Of a stretch of 62,955 nt of DNA, positions 26,712 to 36,476 are shown one piece after another. Numbering within the stretch: the first letter of the stretch is position 1; every line of letters starts with the position of its first letter. The stretch spans positions 1 to 62,955 of the forward strand of contig JAFROT010000024.1 in the NCBI GenBank assembly GCA_017429525.1, given 5' to 3'. This DNA is from Bacteroidaceae bacterium (GTDB lineage: Bacteria > Bacteroidota > Bacteroidia > Bacteroidales > Bacteroidaceae). Under the pieces are notes generated by a model. The model was not told the DNA's origin and searched no databases. It saw nothing but the letters and a program-made list of their open reading frames with translations. The position numbers and the translations under genes are program-made.

Positions 26712-27909
26712 GTCAGCGCTCATAGCCGTTGTCGCCGTGACCCTGTCGCTGTTGTCGTGCAGTGGGGCACGTCAGCGTAGGCAATTGCTCGTGCGTGCCG
26801 ACAGTCTGATGGAGAGGATCGCTGACAGCTCGACCAGCTCGCGTCAAGACAGCGCGCGCTTGATGCTGCAGCAGTTTGCGCTTCATGAGGGCGATGCTAC
26901 CGAGGGCGAGAGGGCTTACTACGCCTTGCTGCGGACACGCCTCGCCGTCGAGAGCGGTCAGCCGATAGCCACGGATTCGCTCATCATGGCGGCTGTCGAC
27001 TTCTTCGAGGAGCACCCCGAGGGCCGGCGGTTGTGCGAGGCCTATTATTATGCAGGCTGCGTCCATGACGATGCGAGGCAGGGAGAAAAGGCGCTGGCGC
27101 ACTTTCAGAAGGCGTTGCTTGAGGACAGTTCTGTTGTAGGACGCAAGTTGAAAGCGCAGATCTTTGAGCGGATGGGACTGATCTACAGCCGCAACGAACT
27201 CTATGAAGAGGCCATTGATGCGCAACGGATGGCTTTGTACTACTACGGATGTGAGGGTGATGCTGCGGGTGTGGGACGCTGTCGCGAGACAATCGCTGCT
27301 GTCCGTGACCTCGCACGTGACGATGGCGCGGAGAATATAGTTTCACGGCAAATAAAGATGATGAAGGTGCAACGCATCTTCGCGCAAGCACGAAGTCAGG
27401 TGTTGGATTGCCGCAACGCTCGCCTGCAACGGCAGAACGCCCGTCAGCGAGTGAGGGTGTGGTGCACGTTGGCGGTGGCTCTCGTCATGGCGGGTCTCGT
27501 GCTCATGTTCAGAAGACGCTCACGGCTGCATGCCAGTGTGGATACCAACGTGCCATCAATGGCAATCCCTCGCAAACGCGACTTCTACGATGCCGAGGTC
27601 AGCCAACTGCTGTCGGTGCGATTGTCACAGGACAAAGCGCTCAAAGCAGCCGACTGGCAGCTGATAGAGGCGCGAGTGCTGGCGGCTTTCCCTTCGTTCC
27701 GCGACGACTTGTATGCACTCTATGACTTGTCGGAGACGGAGTATCACATCTGTCTGCTGATCAAGCTGGAGACTTCACCCTCGAATATGGCGCGATTGAT
27801 GGCGACAGCCAACAGCACCATCTCGCAGAGTCGATTGCGCATGCAGCAGAAAGTGTTCAAAGGAGAGGGCACGGCGAAGGACTGGGATCAGTTTGTGCTG
27901 TCGCTGTAG
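26701..27909 (+). CDS. TPR lipoprotein-like regulator with TM helix and C-terminal HTH-like domain
   Basis: 402 aa. N-terminal signal with possible lipobox (TLSLLSCSG), then TPR-like helices (residues ~30-210, e.g. YYYAGCVHDDARQGEKALAHF), a membrane helix near residue 258-276 (VWCTLAVALVMAGLVLMF), and a cytoplasmic C-terminal domain (YDLSETEYHICLLIKLETS... SQSRLRMQQKVF) resembling the LuxR-like end found in many Bacteroidetes TPR-TM-HTH proteins. The lipobox and a cytoplasmic C-terminus are compatible only if the signal is uncleaved; more likely the first segment is a signal anchor. Overlaps the phospholipase gene. Target genes unknown. Confidence 0.7.
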   Translation: MRSKSALIAVVAVTLSLLSCSGARQRRQLLVRADSLMERIADSSTSSRQDSARLMLQQFALHEGDATEGERAYYALLRTRLAVESGQPIATDSLIMAAVDFFEEHPEGRRLCEAYYYAGCVHDDARQGEKALAHFQKALLEDSSVVGRKLKAQIFERMGLIYSRNELYEEAIDAQRMALYYYGCEGDAAGVGRCRETIAAVRDLARDDGAENIVSRQIKMMKVQRIFAQARSQVLDCRNARLQRQNARQRVRVWCTLAVALVMAGLVLMFRRRSRLHASVDTNVPSMAIPRKRDFYDAEVSQLLSVRLSQDKALKAADWQLIEARVLAAFPSFRDDLYALYDLSETEYHICLLIKLETSPSNMARLMATANSTISQSRLRMQQKVFKGEGTAKDWDQFVLSL

Positions 27910-28021
27910 TAGTGATGGCAAGCGTCTGCTTTTCAGGTGGCTGCTTTCTCTAAGTGAAAAATTTGTGAAAAAGGCGTAGTCGCTCGCTTGTAGATTGTGA
28001 AAGATTTGTGAACGCGTTTTC

Positions 28022-28052
28022 TTGAAGTTTCAAACGTGATTCCGTACCTTTG
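28022..28052 (+). promoter_or_regulatory. Promoter of the secreted unknown gene
   Basis: TTG (28022-28024), 20 nt, TACCTTTG (28045-28052). Leader about 22 nt to ATG 28082. Confidence 0.65.
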
Positions 28053-28081
28053 CGGCTGAATCATTAAACCATGTTTTGAAA

Positions 28082-28819
28082 ATGAAAGCAAAGGTCTATT
28101 CTCTACACACGCACGTCAGTAGCGCATGCCGACTTTCTTGCAAGCGCTACCATTCAATTGTCCTCGCGGCTGCTCTGCTGTCAACCGCCTCATGGCTCTC
28201 GTCTGCCGTAGCGCAGGATGCCCTTGTACCTGTGGTCCGTCCATGTCGAGGCTTGTCAAGCTCGCGTCAAGAGAGGCAAAAGAAGGCTCCTATCTTGGAC
28301 ATCTATGAGCAGGAGTGGCGCCGTTTGCTCGTGCCTCATGCGTCGGCTTTCGGTATGGTCTGCCGCCCGTCGTTCTCTCGCGAATATGCGCTGACCTATG
28401 ATTCTATTGGTCGGCGGTTGGTGTGCACCGAAGCCGACACGTCAGTCTGGAGCTGTGTCTATCGGGCACAGCATGACCGCTCCAAGTATCAGGCACCGAG
28501 GGTGCAGAGGTATGAGCTGTCTGTGCCGGATTCCATGTCGTTGCAACTCCGAAAGCTGTGGACCGCGGCTGTGACGGGCGCACAGAAGCGGGACCGCAAC
28601 GTGTTGATGCTGGACGGCACGACATGGGACTTCTTTGTCGGCGAGCGCACGGCTCGCACCCACGGAACGGGCGAACGGGTGAGCAAATTGCTACAATTCG
28701 TGACGCATCTGGCGCAGGCGGTACGCAAGGGAGAGCCTGCAGGGCTAGACGCATTGACGCCAGACCTCAACGAGCTGATGGAATGCTTTACTCAAGCTTT
28801 GGCCGATAAGAACAGGTAG
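28082..28819 (+). CDS. Secreted protein of unknown function
   Basis: 245 aa. The N-terminal ~45 residues form a signal peptide with a hydrophobic stretch (IVLAAALLSTASWLSSAVAQ) ending in an AQ-type signal peptidase I site. The mature part is basic, with no repeats or membrane helices, and three regions that could be a small alpha/beta domain (FGMVCRPSFSREYALTYDS, SVWSCVYRAQHDRSKY, NVLMLDGTTWDFFVGE). I do not recognise a family. It has its own promoter and ends at a bidirectional terminator. Confidence 0.6.
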   Translation: MKAKVYSLHTHVSSACRLSCKRYHSIVLAAALLSTASWLSSAVAQDALVPVVRPCRGLSSSRQERQKKAPILDIYEQEWRRLLVPHASAFGMVCRPSFSREYALTYDSIGRRLVCTEADTSVWSCVYRAQHDRSKYQAPRVQRYELSVPDSMSLQLRKLWTAAVTGAQKRDRNVLMLDGTTWDFFVGERTARTHGTGERVSKLLQFVTHLAQAVRKGEPAGLDALTPDLNELMECFTQALADKNR

Positions 28820-28856
28820 GGAAATAGTTGTTTCGCAGGCTCTGCTTGCTTGGAAA

Positions 28857-28896
28857 TTAAGAAGCTAAGGCACTCTTGAACGTCTTAGCTTCTTAA
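28857..28896. terminator. Bidirectional terminator
   Basis: Perfect 13-bp stem: TTAAGAAGCTAAG (28857-28869) and CTTAGCTTCTTAA (28884-28896), between two converging genes, with T-rich sequence on the plus side. Confidence 0.75.
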
Positions 28897-28929
28897 CTTC
28901 TTTACTCCTTCATATTGGATTAGGAAACT

Positions 28930-31710
28930 TTATTTGACGAGGACCTTGCGCTTGCCGATGACGAGGATGGAGCCTCTTCTTTGGGGAACACCCACTTTGC
29001 GCCCGAGGAGGTCGTAGGCTGTTGTAGGCGCTGCATGTTCATCCGCTGAGCGGTCGGAGCGGATGTCGCGGACAGCATCGGCTTGGCCGATCGGGATAAG
29101 CAGGAAAGGATAGGCGGTGAGGGAAGTGGCAGCAGCTGTGATGACGGTGCCGTCGGTGTCTACACCCCAGTACTTGGGTGAGCGCTCGGAACCTGTGAAG
29201 AAGGCGATGCGCTCTGAACTGACGGGGCGTTTCGCATAGAACGGATAGTAGGCAGAGGAGACGAGCTTGGCGGCAGCTGTAAGGCGAAGGCTATCGGCGT
29301 TGGCCAGACTGACGAAACCATAGCGGTTGGTGGTGGAGCGTTCGAGCCACCAGCGCATTGCGGCGGGCGCGGTCTCAGGTGTCATACCTTCAGGAGCGAC
29401 ATCGAAGGTGGCAAGTTGGCCCGAGCCGTGGGCGGTGAGGTAGCGACCGGTTGCGACATCGCGCAGCAGGTAGGCTCCTGGTTCGAGCGGTTCGGCCTCG
29501 GGATTGTCCACGTAGACCTCGAACGCGATCGTGTACTCTTTCCCGCGGAGGGTGAAGGTGGCGGTGTAAGTGGCCGATGCCTGAGGATTGTCGAGCGTGA
29601 GTGTGGCTCCCGTGGCGCCTGTGCTCCAACTGACGGCTGAGCCTTTGACGGCCGAGGGTAGAGTGAGGCCAAGGGTGACGGGCTGGCCCGCCTCGGTGAC
29701 GATGGTCTGCGAGGCAACTGATGCAGAGGTGCCGCGTTGAACGTAGGGCTCGGCAGGAAGCATCTTGATGTCGAAGGTGACGGAGGAGACGGCACCGCCT
29801 TGGTTCTTGAATTCGACGGTGTACTGGGCATCAGCTGTAATGCTCTTGCTGAGTGTCTCGCTGGTGACGCCCGTACTCCATTTATAGGTGCCCCAACCTG
29901 CAGATGGTGAGGCGGCGAGGGTGACGCTCTTGCCATAGAGAACGCTGATGGAGGAGGCTTCGACGGTGTTGCCGGCTACGGTGATGCGAGGCGTGAGGAG
30001 GTCGGGACGGCAGTCGCCCGAGGCGGCGATGGCGAAGGAGAGTTGGCTCTCGATGCCCCGACTGTTGGTGTAGCGGACGCGATAGATGTGGCTACGGTCG
30101 GTGGTGACAGTGATGTCGCGTGTCGTCTCGCCCGTGTCCCAGCGCCAGAGGCCGGTGTCCTCTTCGCCCTCGGGCAACTGAGGCATCAACTTGAGGGTCT
30201 GCGCAGCAGGAACGGCGGTGGCATTGTTGACGGCATAGATATTGACGAGGCCGCCTAACTCATTGTGATGGATGAGCTTGCCATCGACTAACTTGCGCGT
30301 ACGCTCTGAGGAGAGGCTGGGAATGAGGTTGGCAGTGAGTGTGCCGCTATACTCCATCTGTGGCTTGAGTTCAGTTGGCACTTGCTCGAGCGGGCAGAGC
30401 TGAGGCTCGCGAGTGTTCATGAGCACGGAATAACCGAGGTGATCATAGCCGCCGCTGGTACCGCCCTGACCACCTTCATCGATGCCCATGTTTTTGTAGG
30501 ACACCTCGGCAAAAGGCATGCGGACACCTTTGACACCCTCATAGATACCGATGACCGAGCCCCAGTAAGGACGCATCTGTGCGCCGAGGGCAGGCCCTTC
30601 CATGACGTAGGCTCGCGAGTCGCTATAGTAGTAGCCGCTGCTGCCATACTGGTAGTTGGTCCAAGGGAGGTTGGCTACGCTCTGCGTCTGTGCCGCCACG
30701 TACTCGATGCCAGCGGCAAGACGATGGTCCATATAGGCGAAGAGGTCGTCGCCCTGACTCCATCCCACCTTGGCCATATCGATGGCGAGGCCGAGAGCCA
30801 TGGCGGAGTGTCCCGTGTCGCGTCCGCTCTCATTCATCTGTCCGAGCATGCCGTAGGCTCCGGTCTCGAGGTCGGAGGCGACGGTTGTGACGACGAGGTT
30901 GCCGAGGAACTCGGTGAGGCCGTCGTTCTTGATGGGTACGTCGGTGCGCTTGTCGCGGTAGGTGCCGCACTGATCGTACTTGAAATAGGACATGGCTTGA
31001 TTGTAAATGAAGACATCGTCGCAAAGGATGCCTATCATGGCCACACAAAGGGCATTACAAAGTCCCCAGTTGCTCCAATAGTGTCCGGGAGCCTGCCACC
31101 ACCTGCCACTGTTCTCCCAGGTGCCGTTGCGGCCGCGCAAGAAACCGATGGCCTTGGGATACCAAACACTGAGCATCCAACGCTGGAAGCGCTGGAAGTC
31201 GCTGCTGTTCCAGCCCTCATAGTCGCGCATCAACTCAGCAGCCTGCGCGAACTGATAGCCATAGAGGCCACTGGCGAGGGCGTAGTTACTGTCGCCGCTG
31301 ATGTCTTTTGTCGTGTTGGCCCAAGCCATGAGGATGCGCACGGCGGCCTTGGCGTTGGCCTCGGTGCCTGCTATCTTCCAACGAAGCGCATTCTGGTAGG
31401 CCATGGCTGCACCACGGCAGGCGTTCATATAGTTCTCGCCCGAACCGCCACCACGGACGATGACTTCGACGGGATAGGTTTGGGCCGTAGATTGGGCATA
31501 GGCGGCAGAAGTCAGACGGGCGTATGCCGCCTTGACTGTAGCGTTGCCCTCGGCCAACTGTGCTCGGACGCGGTCGAAGTCGGCTTGCGTGTGGAGACCG
31601 CCGGGATGGACAAAGCCGCGGTCGGTGTCGTAACCGGAGGACTGTGCGCTGGCGGTGAGGGATTGCTGCAGTACTGCTGCAAGCAGGATGAGGAGGATTC
31701 GGGTCTTCAT
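28930..31710 (-). CDS. Alginate-lyase-like polysaccharide lyase with Ig-like repeats and T9SS-type tail
   Basis: 926 aa, secreted (signal to SAQSSGYD). Residues ~30-420 are an (alpha/alpha) toroid of the alginate_lyase family type (FVHPGGLHTQADFDRVRAQL; NESGRDTGHSAMALG; GWSQGDDLFAYMDHRLAAG). Then several beta domains with repeated WSTG or WDTG motifs (about 510-720), a ricin/C-terminal-like region (GAYLLRDVATGRYLTAHG), and a final AYDLLGRKV...GKRKVLVK resembling the sorting tail of Bacteroidales secreted proteins. Substrate is probably a uronic-acid polymer (alginate, glucuronan or pectin-like); the exact PL family is not assignable by eye. Last gene of a three-gene minus-strand cluster with the lyase/GH28 fusion and GH43. 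Confidence 0.75.
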   Translation of the reverse strand: MKTRILLILLAAVLQQSLTASAQSSGYDTDRGFVHPGGLHTQADFDRVRAQLAEGNATVKAAYARLTSAAYAQSTAQTYPVEVIVRGGGSGENYMNACRGAAMAYQNALRWKIAGTEANAKAAVRILMAWANTTKDISGDSNYALASGLYGYQFAQAAELMRDYEGWNSSDFQRFQRWMLSVWYPKAIGFLRGRNGTWENSGRWWQAPGHYWSNWGLCNALCVAMIGILCDDVFIYNQAMSYFKYDQCGTYRDKRTDVPIKNDGLTEFLGNLVVTTVASDLETGAYGMLGQMNESGRDTGHSAMALGLAIDMAKVGWSQGDDLFAYMDHRLAAGIEYVAAQTQSVANLPWTNYQYGSSGYYYSDSRAYVMEGPALGAQMRPYWGSVIGIYEGVKGVRMPFAEVSYKNMGIDEGGQGGTSGGYDHLGYSVLMNTREPQLCPLEQVPTELKPQMEYSGTLTANLIPSLSSERTRKLVDGKLIHHNELGGLVNIYAVNNATAVPAAQTLKLMPQLPEGEEDTGLWRWDTGETTRDITVTTDRSHIYRVRYTNSRGIESQLSFAIAASGDCRPDLLTPRITVAGNTVEASSISVLYGKSVTLAASPSAGWGTYKWSTGVTSETLSKSITADAQYTVEFKNQGGAVSSVTFDIKMLPAEPYVQRGTSASVASQTIVTEAGQPVTLGLTLPSAVKGSAVSWSTGATGATLTLDNPQASATYTATFTLRGKEYTIAFEVYVDNPEAEPLEPGAYLLRDVATGRYLTAHGSGQLATFDVAPEGMTPETAPAAMRWWLERSTTNRYGFVSLANADSLRLTAAAKLVSSAYYPFYAKRPVSSERIAFFTGSERSPKYWGVDTDGTVITAAATSLTAYPFLLIPIGQADAVRDIRSDRSADEHAAPTTAYDLLGRKVGVPQRRGSILVIGKRKVLVK

Positions 31711-31734
31711 TATTGCTATGTTTTGTGTTTAGTA

Positions 31735-34590
31735 TTATTTGTTGGCCTGACTTCGCACAATGTCACGTTCGAGGTCGAAGGGGCGCGTACCGATGAGGAC
31801 GTCGTCGACGCTGAAGTGGTGGACGCGGTGGTCCTTGTCCCAGTCATCTACGCGTGAGGGCATCAGGTGGGCATCAGGTGTATCGGGATCTACCGTGATG
31901 TGACGGAAATGGATATCGTCGATGCTGCCGCCAGGGGCACGGTTGTATTTCTCGCTGAAGAGCACGCGGAGGTCGAAGATTCGCCCTCGCTGTATGCCCT
32001 CAATACGGATGGAGTCGAAGGTGACGTCGCGGATGATGTTCTGGTCACCGCACTGTATGGCCAGCAGGCCCTGCTCGCGGCCGTAGAGGATATCGCAGTC
32101 GTGGATGCGGACACCGCTAAGCACTTCACCTTGGGGCGCGCGGTCATCGCCGTGAGTGCCGATATTCACGGGGTGGGCCACATCGGGCCAGAACACGCAG
32201 CGGCTGATGTCGAAGTCCTCGGAACCGCCCCAGTACCACCAACGATGATTGTAGAGGGCAATGCAATCGTCGCTGGTGCGCAGGAAGCAGTTCTCCACGC
32301 GGACGTGGCGACAGCACATAAGGTCGAAGCCGTCACTCCACGAACGGGCCGAGAATGACTTGATATTGCGCAGCGTGATGTTCTCGCTCTGCCCGCCGAA
32401 GACCGTGTAGTGGGCAGGGTTAAGGACAGTAATGCCGTCGACGAGCACGTTTTTGGAGTATGTGATCTCGATGCCACGCAGGGGATGATCGAGGATGCCG
32501 CGCCCGATGATGCGCACGTTCTCGGCCCTGTCCACGATGAGGCGCGCCTTGACGATGGCGCCTGGAGCCAGGTAGACGGTACAGTTGGACGGTATCTTGA
32601 TCTCCTCGCTGGGCAGGTCCTTGGGCTTGTGGATGCCAGGGCCGAAATAGATGAGGCGTGCACCCTCGACGAAGACATCCTGAGAGTTGGGCGCGACCCA
32701 GTCGATAGCCTTGGGCTCGGCGGGCGTATGATGCTCCGTTAGTGGCGCGTTCACTAACAGGTGGAGGTTGTGCAGTCGCTCGCCGCCGAACTCCACACTG
32801 AGGTATTCAGGCCGTTGTAGGCGGAGGATGACGGTGCTGTCGTTCACGCGCTCTGTGCTAAGGCCGCGTGAGTGGGGTCGCACATCGACTGCGGCCGCCT
32901 GCTCGGCACGGTGGTTAGTAATGCGGACGACGACGGGCTCGGCCATGTCGAATTCGGCGAAGGCTGCACGCTGAACGCGCCGCGTGTCGACATTGCACGC
33001 CAGCACAGGGATGGGCGTCCAGCTGCCCTCGGTGTCGTCAGCTCGGCGTACCTCAACGGTGTAATCTGCCGATGGGGCTGGACCGTCCTTCACGGGCAGT
33101 GGGCTGAAACTGAAGGGTAAGGGAGCGGGTGCCGATGCGCCTCCGTCGACAAAGGCCGGCAGGCCTGCAGGTTGGCGCACCAGGAAGGTCGTGGGTGCTT
33201 CGCCGTCGGCAAAGATGTAGCCGTTGCGCGAACGGGCACCACGGGGCTCGTACTCGTAGGTGTTGCCCTCGTGTCGCACGGGCTTCAGGTCCCAGTACTC
33301 GGGCCAGCAGTCGACGGTGCGGACGAGGCTGAGTTGAGGCATACTGCTGACATTCATGTTGACATCGGGCTCAATCTCCAAGCGTATGACGGGCTCTGTG
33401 GCTGCATTGTAGGGGCGACGCTTATTCATTTTATAAGTAATGGGCGTAGGTACGGCAGTGAAAGCATCCACGTCGGTACCTTGGTAGAAGAGCAGCGAAC
33501 CGAATCCGGGGTTGTCACAGGTGAAGCCTGCTCCCTCGGGACGGACATAGTGGCCGAGGACGAGGCTGGTGGCGGGCATCTCAAGATGACGCCGTCCGAC
33601 GTAGTGGTTGTAGGCAATCTCGAAGACAGCACGCCATTGCCCGAGCGCTCCTTCGGCAAGTACGGTCCATCCTGAATACTTGCCCGTAAGGTCTTTCCAA
33701 GTGGTGAAAGGAACAGGCAGACCGAGGTTGGCACGCGAGGTGTATTCGTAGCCAGCCATGAGGCGGTTGTCTAGTTCGGCATAGAGGTCGTCGCCTTGAC
33801 TCCACGCCACTTCGCACGTCTCGGCCAGCTGACCTAAACCCAGCATGACGTGTGCCTGATCGCGACCGCTCTCCTGACACTGGCCCGTGGCGGCCAGGTA
33901 ATTGGGTAGCGAGCCGTTGTCCTGTCCATGGCGATAGTAAGCGATGGCCCGATCGTACTGTTTGGCATCGTCGGTATAGACGGCTAAAGCCAGTCGCATC
34001 TTGTTGACGGCGGCGCCCCAGTTGCCATTGGCGTAGGGCGAACGACGGTCGAATTCGTCGAGTACAGGCAGGAAGGCACGGCGCAGCATCGCCTCGGTAG
34101 CACGTGTGTCAGCCTTTGTCCATGCAGGATAGCAGTAGCGTAGCAACTCGCAGGCGTTCACGAGGATGAAGCCTTGCAGACCTGCACAGAGCGGGGCGTC
34201 GTGACCGTCGATGGTCTGCAGACGGTCGGCATAGGCACGGATAATGGCAAGCGCGGTGGCCGCATGTGCTTCGTTGCCCGTGATGACGTAGCGCAGGGCA
34301 TTATAATAGGCGGCCAGGAAGTCATTCTCGCTGGGTCCTTTGGTGCGGCGATGCTCACCGTCGCGGGCAATAATATCGAACGGTCCTGCCATGCGGTAAT
34401 CAGCTGATGCCTTCGAATCGGCAAGGAGCTTCGTGTACGAGCCCATGGCTACGGGGTTCTGATGGACAACCCACTGGCGGGTACGCTCAATAGCCTCGCG
34501 GCTATGGAGCAGGCCAGGATGCTGGAAAGTGCGGGCGCTGATCGACAGCATGGAGAACAGCAGTGTAAATGCAAGCAGACGGAATTTCAT
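31735..34590 (-). CDS. Two-domain enzyme: alginate-lyase-like toroid plus GH28-like beta-helix
   Basis: 951 aa, secreted. Residues ~20-400 form a lyase-type toroid related to the downstream gene (FQHPGLLHSREAIERTRQW; CQESGRDQAHVMLGLGQLAE; WSQGDDLYAELDNRLMAGYEY). Residues ~560-951 are a right-handed beta-helix of glycoside hydrolase 28 or related type: TVYLAPGAIVKARLIVDRAE, VRIIGRGILDH, then candidate acidic residues in SWSDGFDLMCC and TSDDCIALYNHRWW. The two catalytic types in one chain suggest cutting of backbone uronic linkages both by elimination and by hydrolysis. No C-terminal sorting tail is seen. 24 bp separate it from the downstream lyase gene. Family number (GH28 versus another beta-helix family) is uncertain. 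Confidence 0.75.
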   Translation of the reverse strand: MKFRLLAFTLLFSMLSISARTFQHPGLLHSREAIERTRQWVVHQNPVAMGSYTKLLADSKASADYRMAGPFDIIARDGEHRRTKGPSENDFLAAYYNALRYVITGNEAHAATALAIIRAYADRLQTIDGHDAPLCAGLQGFILVNACELLRYCYPAWTKADTRATEAMLRRAFLPVLDEFDRRSPYANGNWGAAVNKMRLALAVYTDDAKQYDRAIAYYRHGQDNGSLPNYLAATGQCQESGRDQAHVMLGLGQLAETCEVAWSQGDDLYAELDNRLMAGYEYTSRANLGLPVPFTTWKDLTGKYSGWTVLAEGALGQWRAVFEIAYNHYVGRRHLEMPATSLVLGHYVRPEGAGFTCDNPGFGSLLFYQGTDVDAFTAVPTPITYKMNKRRPYNAATEPVIRLEIEPDVNMNVSSMPQLSLVRTVDCWPEYWDLKPVRHEGNTYEYEPRGARSRNGYIFADGEAPTTFLVRQPAGLPAFVDGGASAPAPLPFSFSPLPVKDGPAPSADYTVEVRRADDTEGSWTPIPVLACNVDTRRVQRAAFAEFDMAEPVVVRITNHRAEQAAAVDVRPHSRGLSTERVNDSTVILRLQRPEYLSVEFGGERLHNLHLLVNAPLTEHHTPAEPKAIDWVAPNSQDVFVEGARLIYFGPGIHKPKDLPSEEIKIPSNCTVYLAPGAIVKARLIVDRAENVRIIGRGILDHPLRGIEITYSKNVLVDGITVLNPAHYTVFGGQSENITLRNIKSFSARSWSDGFDLMCCRHVRVENCFLRTSDDCIALYNHRWWYWGGSEDFDISRCVFWPDVAHPVNIGTHGDDRAPQGEVLSGVRIHDCDILYGREQGLLAIQCGDQNIIRDVTFDSIRIEGIQRGRIFDLRVLFSEKYNRAPGGSIDDIHFRHITVDPDTPDAHLMPSRVDDWDKDHRVHHFSVDDVLIGTRPFDLERDIVRSQANK

Positions 34591-34781
34591 TGTTTGACGT
34601 GTTTTTGTTGTTCGTTATGAGCGTGGTTGTGACAATTAGAGATCTATTTCTACTGATGTACGTTCAACAGGTTGGGCTTAGGCAATGAGTACATTCAGTA
34701 CTATCAGAGCGTAGAATATGACAGCCGAAACCAAAGCGTCGCGTGAAGCCTCATATTCGTGATTGTTGTGAGGACGATTCT
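34591..34781. other. Intergenic gap within the polysaccharide cluster
   Basis: 191 bp between GH43 and the lyase/GH28 gene. No clean TTTG-n19/21-TAnnTTTG promoter and no strong hairpin were seen on the minus strand. Confidence 0.5.
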
Positions 34782-36404
34782 TTATTTTGTAATGCGAATC
34801 CAATCGACGTCGAGCCAACCGCGCGAAGCCTTCAGGCTGTCACACTCAGCCACGAATCCGTACTTGGCCCCAATCCATTTGCCTTCGCGCATGGCAAAGG
34901 GCTCACCGGCCTCGGTGAAGCGTTTGCCGTCACGACTATAGGCGAAACGGCATTTGCCTTCGTTGACGACCACACGAAGGTAGAGGTCGAGGAAAATGGC
35001 AGGTGAATAGGGGATGGTATCGCGTGAAGTGGGTGGTAGTATGACGACATCAGTGGTCGTGGCTTGGCCTTGTTCGTCAGCCCCTATGCAGGTGCGGCGT
35101 TGTAGTATGAAACGATCGTCACGACGATAAGCCACGAGGGAGGAGTAGGAACGCCCCATCATCACAAGCCCACCCCACTGACCGTTTTCTTTTGATGCGA
35201 AACGCACTTTGGCCGTAGCCGTGAAGCGTGGAGCCGTGGTCTTCTGGAGCAGTAGGTTAGGTGCCGACCAAAGGGTAGCCGCTGGCGACAGTTCCTGCGT
35301 ATACAGCCGATAACAACCTTCAGCTGTCGGCTGTCCCCAGAACGGGTCGTAGTTGGCGTGCCACTGCCATTGCAGGCCAAGGCCTTCGGTGAACTCATCG
35401 TTTTCTTGGGGATTCATCACGACGGTCGATGATGATTTGGGCTTACGATAGCGGGCATAAGGTTTTCCGCAATCGCCCATAATGGGCCATCCAGATGACC
35501 AATCGACGGGTTGGAGGTAGACGACGCGACCGTAGGGCCCTTTGTCGTTGAAATGAAGGAACCAATCTTCGTCGAAAGCAGTATGGACCCATCCGCCTTG
35601 ATGAGGCCCGTTGATTGCGGTTGAACCTTGTTCCATGACGCGCTTCCATTCGTACGGACCATAGGGTGAGCGCGAGCGCATGGCCAACTGCCATCCCCGT
35701 TCGACGCCTCCAGCAGGACAGAGAATCCAATAATAGCCCTCGCGCTTGTAGAATTTAGGCCCTTCGGTGGTGTGATTTTCCTGTCCGCCATCAAAGACGA
35801 TACGCGGCAGGCCGATAGCTCTCGTGCCGTCGTCTGAGAGTTGCCGTACTGACAGAACTGAATTGAAACCAGCGCGTGAGTTGGCCCATCCGTTGACCAG
35901 ATAACAGCGACCATCGTCGTCCCAAAGTGGGCACGGATCAATCATCCCTCGTCCCGCCAGAACGCAAATGGGAGCCTCCCAAGGGCCTGCAGGGTCGGAA
36001 GCTCGGACCATAAAGATTCCCTGGTCTGGGTCACCCCAGTAGATGTAGAAAGCGCCATCGTGATGTCGGATAGAAGGTGCCCAGACGCCCTTGCCATGAG
36101 CGGGGTGGTCGAAAACCGCCGTCGGTCGTTGTTGCTGCAAGGCATGACCGATGAGTTGCCAGTTGACCAAATCGCGCGAATGTAGAATCGGTAGCCCGGG
36201 GATGCAATTGAAAGAACTGGCCGTCAGGTAGTAGTCATCGCCTACGACGCAGACGTCAGGGTCGCTATAGTCGGCATAGAGGACAGGATTCGTGTAGGTG
36301 CCGTTGCCATTGTCGGGCGACCAGACGGCCGACCGATATTGGGCCTGGATAGCTCCACAGAATAGGACAGAACTGAGCAGACAAGTTAGTTCGAGACGTC
36401 GCAT
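34782..36404 (-). CDS. Glycoside hydrolase family 43 (xylosidase/arabinofuranosidase type) with C-terminal sandwich
   Basis: 540 aa with signal peptide (CGAIQAQ). Residues ~30-320 are the five-blade propeller: catalytic base in NPVLYADYSDPDVCVVGDD, pKa-tuning Asp in GRGMIDPCPLWDDDG, general acid Glu in ENHTTEGPKFYKREGYYW. Residues ~340-540 are a concanavalin-like beta-sandwich typical of GH43 beta-xylosidase or arabinofuranosidase enzymes. It removes side chains or xylose units from plant polymers, fitting the two lyases downstream. Gap of 191 bp to the next gene; it may share transcription with pyrH upstream or have its own unseen promoter. Confidence 0.88.
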   Translation of the reverse strand: MRRLELTCLLSSVLFCGAIQAQYRSAVWSPDNGNGTYTNPVLYADYSDPDVCVVGDDYYLTASSFNCIPGLPILHSRDLVNWQLIGHALQQQRPTAVFDHPAHGKGVWAPSIRHHDGAFYIYWGDPDQGIFMVRASDPAGPWEAPICVLAGRGMIDPCPLWDDDGRCYLVNGWANSRAGFNSVLSVRQLSDDGTRAIGLPRIVFDGGQENHTTEGPKFYKREGYYWILCPAGGVERGWQLAMRSRSPYGPYEWKRVMEQGSTAINGPHQGGWVHTAFDEDWFLHFNDKGPYGRVVYLQPVDWSSGWPIMGDCGKPYARYRKPKSSSTVVMNPQENDEFTEGLGLQWQWHANYDPFWGQPTAEGCYRLYTQELSPAATLWSAPNLLLQKTTAPRFTATAKVRFASKENGQWGGLVMMGRSYSSLVAYRRDDRFILQRRTCIGADEQGQATTTDVVILPPTSRDTIPYSPAIFLDLYLRVVVNEGKCRFAYSRDGKRFTEAGEPFAMREGKWIGAKYGFVAECDSLKASRGWLDVDWIRITK

Positions 36405-36476
36405 CGTAGGTGGAATTAAGTGATTGAAGTTTCGGCTTTATGTAAGAGTGCGCCTATGCAAGTAGGCTTGCGAGAC

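Noticed and set aside
30382-31857. 491-codon plus-strand frame over the lyase genes
   Set aside because: Antisense to two secreted enzymes with signal peptides and recognisable folds.
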